Source of the DNA: an uncultured Planctomycetota bacterium
Lineage (GTDB): Bacteria; Planctomycetota; Phycisphaerae; SM23-33
Direction of reading: 5' to 3'
DNA length: 42,040 nucleotides
Assembly (NCBI GenBank): GCA_903892515.1
Contig: CAITIS010000136.1
Span: 1 to 42,040, forward strand
The notes under the pieces were generated by a model. It saw only the letters and a program-made list of their open reading frames with translations, had not been told where the DNA came from and did not search any database. The translations under genes and the position numbers were made by a program. Below, piece after piece: positions 1-8,411 of this stretch. Each line of letters begins with the position of its first letter. The stretch's first letter is position 1.

Positions 1-52
1 CCAGGAACCTGGGCAGTTCCGCCAGCAACGACCCAATCTGCTCGCCGGTCAT
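1..52 (-). CDS. 5' end of an unidentified gene running out of the window
   Basis: Seventeen codons are visible, beginning MTGEQIGSLLAEL, from an ATG at 52-50 with a GGGAGA sequence about 8 nt upstream and an in-frame stop just before it. The fragment is too short to assign. The hydrophobic/acidic spacing is compatible with the N-terminus of some transposases, but that is only a guess. It points away from the truncated ABC permease at 163, so it may mark the edge of an insertion that removed the permease 5' end. Confidence 0.35.
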   Translation of the reverse strand, partial: MTGEQIGSLLAELPRFL

Positions 53-162
53 CCGTCATTCTCCCAGAGCATCTTGCTCCAGAAAGGCCTATCGGACAAC
101 CCGCCGCACCAGCTTGAGCTTAACTAGCGCTGTCGTGCTACCTGCTGGCCCTGGTCATCACT

Positions 163-696
163 TTGCCGCTAGGCATCCTCATGGGGTCCTTCGCCTGCGT
201 CCGGGCGGCCTTTAGCCCGGTGACCACCGCCAGCGGCTACGTGCCCATCGCCACGCTGGTGCCGCTGACCATGTCCTGGTTTGGCACCGACGAGATCCAG
301 AAGATCGTCTTCCTGGCCATGGCGTTCGGCATCTACCTGCTGCCGGCGGTTATCAAGGCCATCGACAACGTGCCCGACGTGTACCTGCGCACCGCCAGCA
401 CGCTGGGGGCGACGCGCTGGCAGATCGTCCGCCGCGTGCTCGTGCCCGTGGCCCTGCCGGACATCTGGCACGGCATGCGTCTGGCCTTTGGCGTGGGTTG
501 GACGTACCTGGTGCTGACAGAGGTCGTGGTCGTCGCCGGCGGGCTGGGTGAACTGATCTTCATCTCCCAGCGCCGCGGGCCGCGCGAGCACATTTACCTC
601 GTCATCCTTGTAATCACGCTGATCGCCTGGGTCTCCGACCTCATCTGGGTTCATCTGGGCAGAAGGCTCTTTCCGTACAGGAGTGCCGGGAAATGA
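163..696 (+). CDS. ABC transporter permease, NitT/TauT type, 5'-truncated
   Basis: Inner-membrane permease of a nitrate/sulfonate/taurine-type importer (BPD_transp_1 family). Several hydrophobic segments and the EAA-type cytoplasmic loop are visible (ASTLGATRWQIVRRVLVP), followed by a typical C-terminus rich in membrane segments. It is about 177-191 residues, against about 250 in the family. The reading frame is open only back to a TAA at 121-123, and the residues before the first possible start (TTG at 163) already match the family (LALVITLPLGILMGSF), so the first transmembrane segment and true start are missing. The stop overlaps the start of the ATPase gene by 4 nt, so the two are translationally coupled. 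The substrate cannot be told from sequence. Confidence 0.8.
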   Translation: MPLGILMGSFACVRAAFSPVTTASGYVPIATLVPLTMSWFGTDEIQKIVFLAMAFGIYLLPAVIKAIDNVPDVYLRTASTLGATRWQIVRRVLVPVALPDIWHGMRLAFGVGWTYLVLTEVVVVAGGLGELIFISQRRGPREHIYLVILVITLIAWVSDLIWVHLGRRLFPYRSAGK

Positions 697-1529
697 CCGC
701 CTCTCCGGCCGCCACGCCGATTGTCCAGGTTGACGGTTTGACCGTCAGCTTCGACCACGCTACAGCCCTGATGGACCTGTCCTTTACCGTGCCCGACCGC
801 CCAGGCAGCGGCAACTTCATCACCATCATCGGCCCCAGCGGCTGTGGCAAGAGCACGATGCTCAATGTCATCGCCGGGCTGCTGAGCCCAACGGCAGGGC
901 GCGTGCTGGTCCGCGGCAAACCGGTCGACGGCCCGGGACGGGATCGCGGCATGATCTTCCAGCAGTACAGTTCGTTCCCGCACTTAACGGTGCTGGAAAA
1001 CGTGCTGTTTGGCCTTGGCATCAACCATCACGAGATGGGCCTGAGTCGCTCGCAGCAGCACGAGCGGGCCATGGCGCTGATCAAGGAAGTCGACCTCATC
1101 GGGCATGAGCAGAAGTACCCGCATCAGCTTTCGGGCGGCCAGCAGCAGCGGGTCGCCATCGCGCGGACTCTGGCGTTGGAGCCGCAGATTCTCCTGATGG
1201 ACGAGCCCTTTTCGGCCCTGGATGAACCGACGCGAATCGAGATGCAGGAACTCATCGTCAACCTGTGGTTCCGCATTCATCCGACCATCTTTTGCGTCAC
1301 GCACAGCATCGCCGAAGCCGTGTACCTGGGCGAGCGGGTGTGGATCTTCAGCCGCGGGCCGGGGCAGATCGCCTACGACATCAGCGACTGCATTCCGCCC
1401 TCGCCGGGCATCGGCCCCTTGGCGGCGCAGGAACGGGCGGACTTCAAGAACGCCACGCGGATCGTGACCGAGGCGTTCCGACGCGTGTCCACCGGCCCGG
1501 CCCATCCGGCCGTGGCTGGGGGAGCATAG
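693..1529 (+). CDS. ABC transporter ATP-binding protein, NitT/TauT type
   Basis: Cytoplasmic ATPase that powers the adjacent permease. All ABC landmarks are present: Walker [10 protein letters not shown] (residues 47-55), Q-loop in IFQQYSSFP, signature LSGGQQQR, Walker [12 protein letters not shown] and the switch His in [10 protein letters not shown]. At 278 residues it is the usual length for nitrate/sulfonate importer ATPases, with a short C-terminal extension. The ATG overlaps the permease stop. The matching substrate-binding protein is not next door but about 4.3 kb downstream in the same operon (5791-7497), fused to an OmpA domain. Confidence 0.93.
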   Translation: MTASPAATPIVQVDGLTVSFDHATALMDLSFTVPDRPGSGNFITIIGPSGCGKSTMLNVIAGLLSPTAGRVLVRGKPVDGPGRDRGMIFQQYSSFPHLTVLENVLFGLGINHHEMGLSRSQQHERAMALIKEVDLIGHEQKYPHQLSGGQQQRVAIARTLALEPQILLMDEPFSALDEPTRIEMQELIVNLWFRIHPTIFCVTHSIAEAVYLGERVWIFSRGPGQIAYDISDCIPPSPGIGPLAAQERADFKNATRIVTEAFRRVSTGPAHPAVAGGA

Positions 1530-1535
1530 AACGAC

Positions 1536-2450
1536 ATGGCCAGTTTACGCGACTATATTCGCGCCGCCTTCAGCGCCAAGCCCATCGGCATGTTCGTGCC
1601 GCCCAACTGGCTGGGCTTAGCGGCCTTCGGCGTGCTGGGGCTGATCAATCCCGGCTTCTGGCTGCTGGGGATGGGGCTGGAGCTTGGGTATCTGTACTGG
1701 CTGGGTTTCAATCCGCGCTTCCGCCGCTTTGTCGATGCCACGTCGATGGGCGCGAATCGCCAGGCTTGGCGTGCGAAGCTTTCGGCCCTGGTCACGCAGC
1801 TTGGGCCCGACGACCAGCGGCTGTATCGCGGCCTGGAGAATCGGTGCAGCTCAATCCTCAGCGGCCAGCAGACCGAAGCGGCCTCCGCCGGGCTGCAGGC
1901 GCAGAGCCAAGGCCTCTCGCGGCTGCTTTGGATCTACCTGCGGCTGTTGCTCACGCGGGACTCGATTCGGCGCGTGCTTCTGGAACAGAACCGCTCGACG
2001 GATCAACGGCCTCTGGACGAGCGAGTCAAGGAGGTCAAGAACCGCCTGGACAAGCCCGGTTTGAGCGAGGAACTCCGCAAGAGCCTCACCAGCCAGATGG
2101 AGATTCTTCAGCAGCGCAAGGACGGCCTGGAGCAGGCCCAGCAGAAGTTGGCCTTCCTGGACGCCGAGATCACGCGCATCCAGGAGCAGGTGGAACTCAT
2201 CCGCGAGCAAGCGGCTTTGGCGACGGACCCGATGGTTGTCTCGCAGCGCATCGACGCGGTGGCCGCCACGCTGGGTGATACCACGCAGTGGATCCGCGAA
2301 CAGCAGCGGATGTACGGGCAGGTGGAGGATCTCCTCACCGAGCCGCCACCCATGGCCGTCGAGAGCACGCCGCTGCCCGAGCCGCCGCCAATTCCGATTC
2401 CGCCCATCCCGACTCCGCCGCCGCGCCAGGCCCGAAAGGAGAGCCAATGA
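1536..2450 (+). CDS. Membrane-anchored coiled-coil protein of unknown function
   Basis: 304 residues, not recognised as a named family. It has a hydrophobic hairpin near the N-terminus (about residues 24-58, rich in Gly/Leu/Trp), then a long polar alpha-helical stretch with heptad-like character (about 150-235, Glu/Gln/Arg/Leu rich), and a proline-rich tail (about 270-297, repeated PP and PIP units). The topology suggests a membrane anchor with a cytoplasmic coiled coil. It starts 6 nt after the ATPase gene and its TGA overlaps the ATG of the next gene, so it is an integral operon member and a likely partner of the AAA ATPase or PspA protein. The SD is weak (GGGAG about 16 nt upstream). Confidence 0.8.
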   Translation: MASLRDYIRAAFSAKPIGMFVPPNWLGLAAFGVLGLINPGFWLLGMGLELGYLYWLGFNPRFRRFVDATSMGANRQAWRAKLSALVTQLGPDDQRLYRGLENRCSSILSGQQTEAASAGLQAQSQGLSRLLWIYLRLLLTRDSIRRVLLEQNRSTDQRPLDERVKEVKNRLDKPGLSEELRKSLTSQMEILQQRKDGLEQAQQKLAFLDAEITRIQEQVELIREQAALATDPMVVSQRIDAVAATLGDTTQWIREQQRMYGQVEDLLTEPPPMAVESTPLPEPPPIPIPPIPTPPPRQARKESQ

Positions 2451-4180
2451 GCACCGCCCTGCCGCCCTGGGCCCAGGAGATGCAGGAGCTGTTTCGCTCC
2501 GGCTCCATCAGCCAATTCATCCTGCACGGCAGCATCTTTGACGTGGTGCCGGTCACCGACGACGCCGGCCAGCCACGGCTGCTGTCGCTCAAAGGTTTCC
2601 TAGACGAGGTGATGTTCCCCGGCTACGAGGTCATCATTCATTATGACCGCAGCAAGGGCATTACCATCGCCCGCGGGGCCGAGGACTGGGCCGACTGGCT
2701 AGGGCACATGAATCTGGGTGGGGCCGAGGCGCTGGCGCAGATGCGTGAACCCAGCGCCGCCTTGGAACTGATCGACCGGTACCTGCTGCGAACGCTGAAC
2801 CTCAAGGCCATCAAGCCCGACTCGCACCCGCCGGCCAAGATCGCGGTGATCCTGGAATTCGCCGAATTCGTCGTGCCGCGCGGCGATGCCATTCAACTGG
2901 GCGGGCCCTTCAGCGCCAACGTCGTAAAAGTGCTGGCCTGGGCCAACGATCCAGCCATACTGCAGTCCAACATCGCTACCGTGCTGCTGACCGAAGGCCT
3001 ACATGACCTCAGCGAGCTGGTGGTGGAGAACCCGCGTTCAGCCAAGCTGAAGATCCCGCTGCCCGACGAGCCGCAGATGGCCCAGTACGTGCAGTTGCTG
3101 AGCCAGAAACATTTTCCCGACCTGGCCAAACGCTGCGAGGTGCCGCTGGAATCGCTTTCCCGGCGTCTGACGGGGCTTAGCCGCATCGGCGCCATGACGC
3201 TCATCAGCCGGGCCCTCAACAACGGTCGATCGATCACGGCGGCGTATCTTGCGCAGGTCAAGAAGGACCTCATCGAGCGCGAATGCCAGGACCTGATGGA
3301 GTTCATCGAGTCGCCCTTCACGCTGGACAACGTGGCCGGACAGGAGGCCGCCAAGGCCTGGTTGCGGGACGATACGCAACTGCTGCGCCGCCAGGCCTTC
3401 TATGCCCTGCCGATGGGCTATCTCATCGCCGGGCGGATCGGCACGGGCAAGACCTTCCTGGTGCAGTGCTGGGCGGGCGAGTTGGGCATCCCGTGCATCG
3501 TCTTTAAGAACTTCCGCGACCGCTGGGTGGGCGCCACCGAGTCCAACCTGGAGAAGATATTCGCCGTCCTGCACGCACTGGGGCAGGTGGTCGTCTTCGT
3601 CGATGAGGCCGACCAGGCGGCGGGCAAGCGCGAGGGCGATGGCGGCGACAGCGGCCTGTCCGGGCGCGTGTACGCCATGCTCGCCAAGGAAATGTCCGAC
3701 ACGCGCAACCGCGGCAGGATCATCTGGGTCTTCGCCACCTCCCGGCCAGACCTGCTGGAAGTGGACCTTAAGCGCCAGGGCCGGCTGGACGTGCACATTC
3801 CGCTGTTTGCGCCCGAGACGCCCGACGAAGTGCGGGCCCTGCTGCTGGCGGTGGCCAAGAAGCTCAAGTTTCCGCTGGCCGAAAAGGATCTGCCCGACAT
3901 CCCGAGCACCGTCCTGCTGGGCGGCCACGAGGTCGAGGGTATGCTGGTGCGGGCGTTGCGGCGGTACGAGCTTTGCCCCGAGCCCCGCAGGCCGCTGCGG
4001 GACCTGCTGGCGGAGGTCATGCTGGATGTCCGGCCCAACGCCTACACGCGCAAGCTGGAGTACATGGACCTGGTGGCAGTGAAGGAATGCACTGACAGCC
4101 GGTTCTTGCCGCCGCGTTTTGCGGCCATGGCCCAGGAAGAGGTCGAGACCCGCATCGACGCATTGAGGAGGTACATGTGA
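2447..4180 (+). CDS. Tandem AAA-domain ATPase, Ycf46-like architecture
   Basis: 577 residues from the ATG at 2447, chosen for its AAAGGAGAG SD and the 4-nt overlap with the upstream stop; the frame is open further upstream but that part lies over the previous gene. The C-terminal half is an active AAA module: Walker A GRIGTGKT (about residues 328-335), Walker B VVVFVDEAD (about 381-389), sensor 1 in WVFATSRPDLL and an arginine finger in RQGRLD (about 442-448). The N-terminal half has the shape of a degenerate AAA domain (strands such as KIAVILEFAEF and IATVLLTEG) but no Walker A, as in Ycf46-type proteins. It probably remodels a protein partner at the membrane. Its position next to a PspA/ESCRT-III-like gene suggests that partner, which is inference. 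Confidence 0.88.
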   Translation: MSTALPPWAQEMQELFRSGSISQFILHGSIFDVVPVTDDAGQPRLLSLKGFLDEVMFPGYEVIIHYDRSKGITIARGAEDWADWLGHMNLGGAEALAQMREPSAALELIDRYLLRTLNLKAIKPDSHPPAKIAVILEFAEFVVPRGDAIQLGGPFSANVVKVLAWANDPAILQSNIATVLLTEGLHDLSELVVENPRSAKLKIPLPDEPQMAQYVQLLSQKHFPDLAKRCEVPLESLSRRLTGLSRIGAMTLISRALNNGRSITAAYLAQVKKDLIERECQDLMEFIESPFTLDNVAGQEAAKAWLRDDTQLLRRQAFYALPMGYLIAGRIGTGKTFLVQCWAGELGIPCIVFKNFRDRWVGATESNLEKIFAVLHALGQVVVFVDEADQAAGKREGDGGDSGLSGRVYAMLAKEMSDTRNRGRIIWVFATSRPDLLEVDLKRQGRLDVHIPLFAPETPDEVRALLLAVAKKLKFPLAEKDLPDIPSTVLLGGHEVEGMLVRALRRYELCPEPRRPLRDLLAEVMLDVRPNAYTRKLEYMDLVAVKECTDSRFLPPRFAAMAQEEVETRIDALRRYM

Positions 4181-4827
4181 TGGGCCTGATGCAAGGCCTC
4201 ATGAGCATCGGCGGCAAGCTGGGAATCGTCCGCATCGTCTCGACGACCGCGTCGGCCCAGCCGGGCAAGATCCCCACGCGCAAAGTCACGCTGTCTGAGC
4301 TGGCGTTGGAAATCCGATCCGACGAAGTTCGCCGGCTGACGCAGGCGCCGCAGGAACTGGCCATCGACTTTGCCAAGGTGTTCGAAGCCGCCGGCATCAA
4401 GACGCCCGGCCACGGCTGGGATGTGGAGCACTTGGCCAAGGCCTTGTCTTGCGAGCCGCTGGCGGGCAAGGATCGCGCCGGCGTCCAGAAGGCGCTGCTG
4501 GAGATGCTCTCGCACGACGGGGCCCACGTGCACGAGATCGTGCAGGACGCCATGGCCCGCGATCAGGCCCTGGACGCCTTCGAGGAGTTCGCGCACAAGA
4601 AACTGGCGGATCGGCAGTCGCTCCGGCAGCAGCAGCAGGCGCAGATCGACAACCAGATCAAGGAACTCCAGGAACGCCGGGCCGTGCTGGAGCAGGAAAT
4701 GGACGAGGAACGGAAACGATGGAAGACCTGGCACGACGGCAAGATCGGCGCCGAAAAACGTATGGCCGAGGCGCTGTCGTTCCTGGTTCAGGATTCCGTC
4801 ATTAGCGTTGACCACGATCATCCGTAG
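4180..4827 (+). CDS. Coiled-coil protein of unknown function
   Basis: 215 residues from ATG 4180, which sits 7 nt after a GAGGAGG Shine-Dalgarno and overlaps the upstream TGA; a GTG one codon earlier is the alternative. No family was recognised. The N-terminal part is mixed, the middle (about 50-130) looks like a helical globular segment, and residues about 135-190 form a strongly charged Gln/Glu/Arg-rich coiled coil (QQQAQIDNQIKELQERR). No signal peptide or membrane segment is seen, so it is presumably cytoplasmic. It lies between the AAA ATPase and PspA genes, and its helical, self-assembling look suggests an adaptor between them. Confidence 0.8.
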   Translation: MGLMQGLMSIGGKLGIVRIVSTTASAQPGKIPTRKVTLSELALEIRSDEVRRLTQAPQELAIDFAKVFEAAGIKTPGHGWDVEHLAKALSCEPLAGKDRAGVQKALLEMLSHDGAHVHEIVQDAMARDQALDAFEEFAHKKLADRQSLRQQQQAQIDNQIKELQERRAVLEQEMDEERKRWKTWHDGKIGAEKRMAEALSFLVQDSVISVDHDHP

Positions 4828-4914
4828 GCGGAGAATGCCGCCGTAGCACATCGGCCCGGCATCGCTCGGGCTTCGGCAACTCGGGGCAACCCGGGTGAAG
4901 AAAGGAACACAAGC

Positions 4915-5676
4915 ATGGGGCTTTTCGCACGAGTTGGGCGGCTGTTCAAGGGCTTCTTCGGGCTATTCGTCAGCGGTATTGAAGAGCGCAATCCCGAGGC
5001 GTTGATGGAGGCATCCCGGCAGGAATTCCGCGAACGCATGGTGCAGTTCAACCAGGCCTTGGCCCGCATGGCCGGCATCGCCGAGCGGCTCAAGAACCAG
5101 ATCAAGATGAAGACGACGCGCGCTCAAGACCTTGAGCACCGCATCCTGGCCAACCACCAGGCCGGCAACCTGGAACTGGCCGGCACGCTGGCCCGCGAGC
5201 TGTCGGACTTGAAGGCCGACCTCACCACCGACACGCAGGAGCTGGCCGACACCGAGGAGGCGTACCAGGCCAACCTCCGCCAGGCCCGGGTCGTCCAGAA
5301 GGAATTCGAAGACAAGATCACCCATCTGGAGCGGCAGCTTTCGCAGGTGAAGGTGAAGGAAGCCCAGGCCGAAGCCGCCGCTGGGCTGGGCAATGTCGCC
5401 TTCAAGGTCGGCGACCTGGGCGACAGCATGAAGAGCGTCGAGGAGATCCTCAATAAGCGGTACGAGCAGTCGGCGGGCAAGGCCCGGCTGGCCAAGGATC
5501 TCGTCGACGTTAGCAGCGTCCAGGAAAAGGAAAGCGAGCGCAAGGCCCTGGAGCAGGCGGCGCTGGCGGAATTCCTGGCCGGCAAGGGCATCGCGGTATC
5601 CGCAGATGCGCCGCAAGCCCAGACGACCACAAAGCAAATGGGCCCGGCGCAGCAGGCCGGCGGCGCACAAACGTAA
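4915..5676 (+). CDS. PspA/IM30 family protein
   Basis: Peripheral membrane protein of the phage-shock/Vipp1 family, members of the ESCRT-III superfamily that polymerise on membranes and keep them intact under stress. The sequence begins with an amphipathic-helix region (GLFARVGRLFKGFFGLF) and continues as an almost entirely helical protein with the characteristic NPE segment (EERNPEALMEASRQEF), long coiled coils (about 35-165) and a C-terminal helical region. It is 253 residues, slightly longer than E. coli PspA. SD is GAAAGGAAC upstream of ATG 4915. No PspF-type sigma-54 activator or PspBC is nearby; the operon supplies an AAA ATPase instead. Confidence 0.92.
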   Translation: MGLFARVGRLFKGFFGLFVSGIEERNPEALMEASRQEFRERMVQFNQALARMAGIAERLKNQIKMKTTRAQDLEHRILANHQAGNLELAGTLARELSDLKADLTTDTQELADTEEAYQANLRQARVVQKEFEDKITHLERQLSQVKVKEAQAEAAAGLGNVAFKVGDLGDSMKSVEEILNKRYEQSAGKARLAKDLVDVSSVQEKESERKALEQAALAEFLAGKGIAVSADAPQAQTTTKQMGPAQQAGGAQT

Positions 5677-5790
5677 GGCAGGCGCAGGCGGTGGACGCGC
5701 GGACGCGACGACTTCTTGCTCGCGCGATCAGCAAGCCCGCCGCCGATTTGACGATCGTATCTCGGTTCTTATCTCAAACAGGGTGACACT

Positions 5791-7497
5791 ATGGCAGACG
5801 AAGGCGCTCGTTTAACTCCGTTGGGCAGGATTCTGTCTATTCTTCTGATCCTGGCCCTGGTGGCCGGCGGCGGGTACATCGTGTTGCAGCAGTACGGCGG
5901 CCTGCATTCCACGTCGCGTCCCGCTGCGAATCAGCCGGCCGTGGAGTCGCCCGACACCGCCGTCGTGACCACCGTGAAGGAGTACAAGTACGTCCCGGCC
6001 GAGCGGCTGCCGGCCGTCAAGGGCGCCAGCAAGTACAAGTGGGACGACAAGCAGAAGGTGTTCCGCTTCTCCTACAACGTCTGGTCGGGCTGGCTGCCCG
6101 TCATTGCCGCCAACCACGGCACCAAGCCCAACAACGACAGCGTCTTCGCCAAGAAGTACGGCTTCCAGGTCGAGATGGTGCTGATGGACGACCCGGTGGT
6201 GGCCCGCGACGCCTTCGTCGCCGGCGAGGTTCACAGCCTCTGGGGCACGGTGGACATGTTCGTCCTGTTCGCCCCCGAACTGCTGCGCGACTCCCGCACC
6301 GCCCCGCGCATCGTCCAGCAGGTCGACTGGTCTAACGGCGGCGACGGCATTGTCGTGCGTTCCAACGTCAAGAGCGTCGCGGACCTCCGCGGCAAGACCG
6401 TCTGCTACGCCTTAAACTCGCCCAGCGAGTACTACCTGACCTCGCTGCTGCTCTCGGCTGGACTGCGCCCGACGGACATCGTCTCCAAGCACACGGCCAC
6501 CGCCTTTGAAGCGGCCGCGGCGTTCGTGTCCGATAAGAGCCTGGCCGGCTGCGTCTCGTGGGCTCCCGACATCTACACCATTCCCGAGAAGGTTTCAGGC
6601 ACGCGAATTCTCTCCAGCACCGCCGATGCGAACAAGCTCATCGCCGACGTGTACGGCATCCGGGCCGACTTTGCCCGCGACCACCCAGAGATAGTCGAAG
6701 GCCTGGTGGCGGGCATTTTTGAAGGCATGGACATGGTCAAGGCCGACCCGACCGAGGCCTGCAAGGCCATGGCCGAGGCCTTCCACATGAAGCCCGAAGA
6801 AGTTATGTCCATGCGAAATGACGCCCATCCCACGAACTTCGCCGAGAACGTGCAGTTTTTCCTGAACTCATCCAACCCGACGAACTTCGAGCGCACCTGG
6901 AAGAACGCGACCAACGTCTACCAGCAACTCGGCCGTATCGACGCCCCGGCCCCGTTCGACCAGCTGATGGACTTTAGCGTCATCAACGCCCTGCAGAAGA
7001 AGGGCACCTTCGCCCACCAGAAAGACGAGAGCATCGCCAGTTTCACGCCGGGCAGCTACAAGTCGGTCAAGGCCGAATCGCCCATCCTGACCCAGACCAT
7101 CCGCATCAATTTCTTCCCCAACTCGGCCAACCCGTTTGAGGCGGCGCGGGACGAGCACGACGCGCCGATGCCGGGCAAGCTGTACGACCCGCAGGTGGCC
7201 TCGACGCTGGAGGAAGTGGCCCGGCTATCGGGTCAGTTCGCGCGGGCGGTAATCCTCATCGAAGGCCACACCGATTCGAGCATGAAGGGCCGCGTGCCCG
7301 TGCAGGCGGTCAAGGACCTGAGCTTGGCCCGGGCCGAGTCCATCAAGGCCGCGTTGATCGACAAGTACAAGTTCGACCCCAACAAGTTCATCATCGAGGG
7401 CCGGGGCTGGGACGCGCCCTTCGACCCCAAGGATCCCGACAACCACGCCCTTAACAGGAGAGTGGAAATCAGTGTCTTCCCCCCGGAACAACAATAA
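5791..7497 (+). CDS. Membrane-anchored ABC substrate-binding protein fused to an OmpA-like domain
   Basis: 568 residues in three parts. An N-terminal hydrophobic anchor (about 13-33) has no obvious cleavage site. A NMT1/SsuA-type periplasmic binding domain follows (about 85-400), with motifs such as FSYNVWSGWLP, WGTVDMF and DLRGKTVCYAL, which normally delivers a small solute to a NitT/TauT permease. An OmpA/MotB-like peptidoglycan-binding domain closes the protein (about 435-565: INFFPNSANPF, IEGHTDSS, LSLARAESIKAAL, NRRVEISV). It is probably the binding protein for the permease and ATPase at the operon start, tethered to both inner membrane and cell wall. A binding protein fused to OmpA is unusual. 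The VWA gene overlaps its 3' end by 26 nt. Confidence 0.9.
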   Translation: MADEGARLTPLGRILSILLILALVAGGGYIVLQQYGGLHSTSRPAANQPAVESPDTAVVTTVKEYKYVPAERLPAVKGASKYKWDDKQKVFRFSYNVWSGWLPVIAANHGTKPNNDSVFAKKYGFQVEMVLMDDPVVARDAFVAGEVHSLWGTVDMFVLFAPELLRDSRTAPRIVQQVDWSNGGDGIVVRSNVKSVADLRGKTVCYALNSPSEYYLTSLLLSAGLRPTDIVSKHTATAFEAAAAFVSDKSLAGCVSWAPDIYTIPEKVSGTRILSSTADANKLIADVYGIRADFARDHPEIVEGLVAGIFEGMDMVKADPTEACKAMAEAFHMKPEEVMSMRNDAHPTNFAENVQFFLNSSNPTNFERTWKNATNVYQQLGRIDAPAPFDQLMDFSVINALQKKGTFAHQKDESIASFTPGSYKSVKAESPILTQTIRINFFPNSANPFEAARDEHDAPMPGKLYDPQVASTLEEVARLSGQFARAVILIEGHTDSSMKGRVPVQAVKDLSLARAESIKAALIDKYKFDPNKFIIEGRGWDAPFDPKDPDNHALNRRVEISVFPPEQQ

Positions 7498-8305
7498 CGC
7501 CAAGGCCATCACAAAAGCCATCGTCACGCTGGTCGTAGCCGCCTTTGTGCTGCACGCGGTTCTTCACCGCAGCGGCCAGCCCATGTCGGTCTCGCCGGCG
7601 CGGGTTGACACGCCGGTGGAGAACCCCATCGTCAAGGCGCTCAAGCCGCCGCAGGGCGTCGCGCAGCGTAACGGCATCGGCGTGGCCGTACTGATCGATA
7701 CCTCCGGCAGCATGACTGAAAGCGTGGGCTCATCTGGCTCGGCGCGTCGGCCCAAGCTAGCCATCGCCCAGGAATGCCTGGCGGGTCTGGCCAAGCAGAT
7801 GGAGCAGTACGCCCAGCAGCACCCTGACCAGCGGATCGAAGTGGGATTCTACGAGTTCAGCGGCCGGGGCGGTTCGGCGCCCTGCCGGTCAATCCTGGCC
7901 TTTGGCGCACCCAACGCCCAAGCCCTGCAAAACGCCGCCGCGAAACTCACAGCCAGCGGCGATACGCCCATCGGCGATGCCATGCTCCAAGCCAAGCAGG
8001 ACTTGGACCGCACCGGCCTGTCGCATCAGCACATCCTGGTCATCACCGACGGCGAGAACAATCGCGGCTATGCCCTGCCCGATGTGGTCACTGCCCTGGC
8101 GAATCAGGATCCCGAGCACCGCGCCGCGATGTACTTCGTCGCGTTCGACATTGCCGGTGAGAAGTTCGCGCCGGTTCGCCAGGCCGGCGGAACCGTGCTT
8201 CACGCCGGCAATGGGCCCGAACTCCGCCAGACGCTGGACTACGTGCTCAGCGGCAAGATTCTGGCCGAAGCGCCAGCCACGCCCGCGTCTCCGGCCAAGC
8301 CGTAG
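7472..8305 (+). CDS. Membrane-anchored von Willebrand factor A domain protein
   Basis: 277 residues. An N-terminal membrane anchor (about 13-31) is followed by a VWA domain with an intact metal-binding MIDAS: DTSGS at 76-80, the Thr in SGDTPIGDAM, and the Asp in VITDGENN. Such domains bind protein ligands or peptides through a divalent metal. Topology places the domain in the periplasm. The start is GTG at 7472, with AGGAG about 11 nt upstream; an unusual 26-nt overlap with the upstream gene implies coupled translation. It is the last intact gene of the operon. A Pro/Ala tail ends the protein. Confidence 0.9.
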   Translation: MSSPRNNNNAKAITKAIVTLVVAAFVLHAVLHRSGQPMSVSPARVDTPVENPIVKALKPPQGVAQRNGIGVAVLIDTSGSMTESVGSSGSARRPKLAIAQECLAGLAKQMEQYAQQHPDQRIEVGFYEFSGRGGSAPCRSILAFGAPNAQALQNAAAKLTASGDTPIGDAMLQAKQDLDRTGLSHQHILVITDGENNRGYALPDVVTALANQDPEHRAAMYFVAFDIAGEKFAPVRQAGGTVLHAGNGPELRQTLDYVLSGKILAEAPATPASPAKP

Positions 8306-8411
8306 CGGAGCCACATCGAAGCAGACGCGACCGGCCCCCTCAGTTCCCAGGCGGCGACGACGTCGGCGACATCATCCGCGACTTAGCTACCTTGATCCTA
8401 CCCATGGGCTA

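Noticed and set aside
1265..2278. Long + strand open frame overlapping the ATPase and coiled-coil genes
   Set aside because: Its translation is Arg/Gly/Pro-rich low-quality sequence, typical of a GC-rich shadow frame; the overlapping frames have clear ABC motifs and a membrane/coiled-coil pattern.
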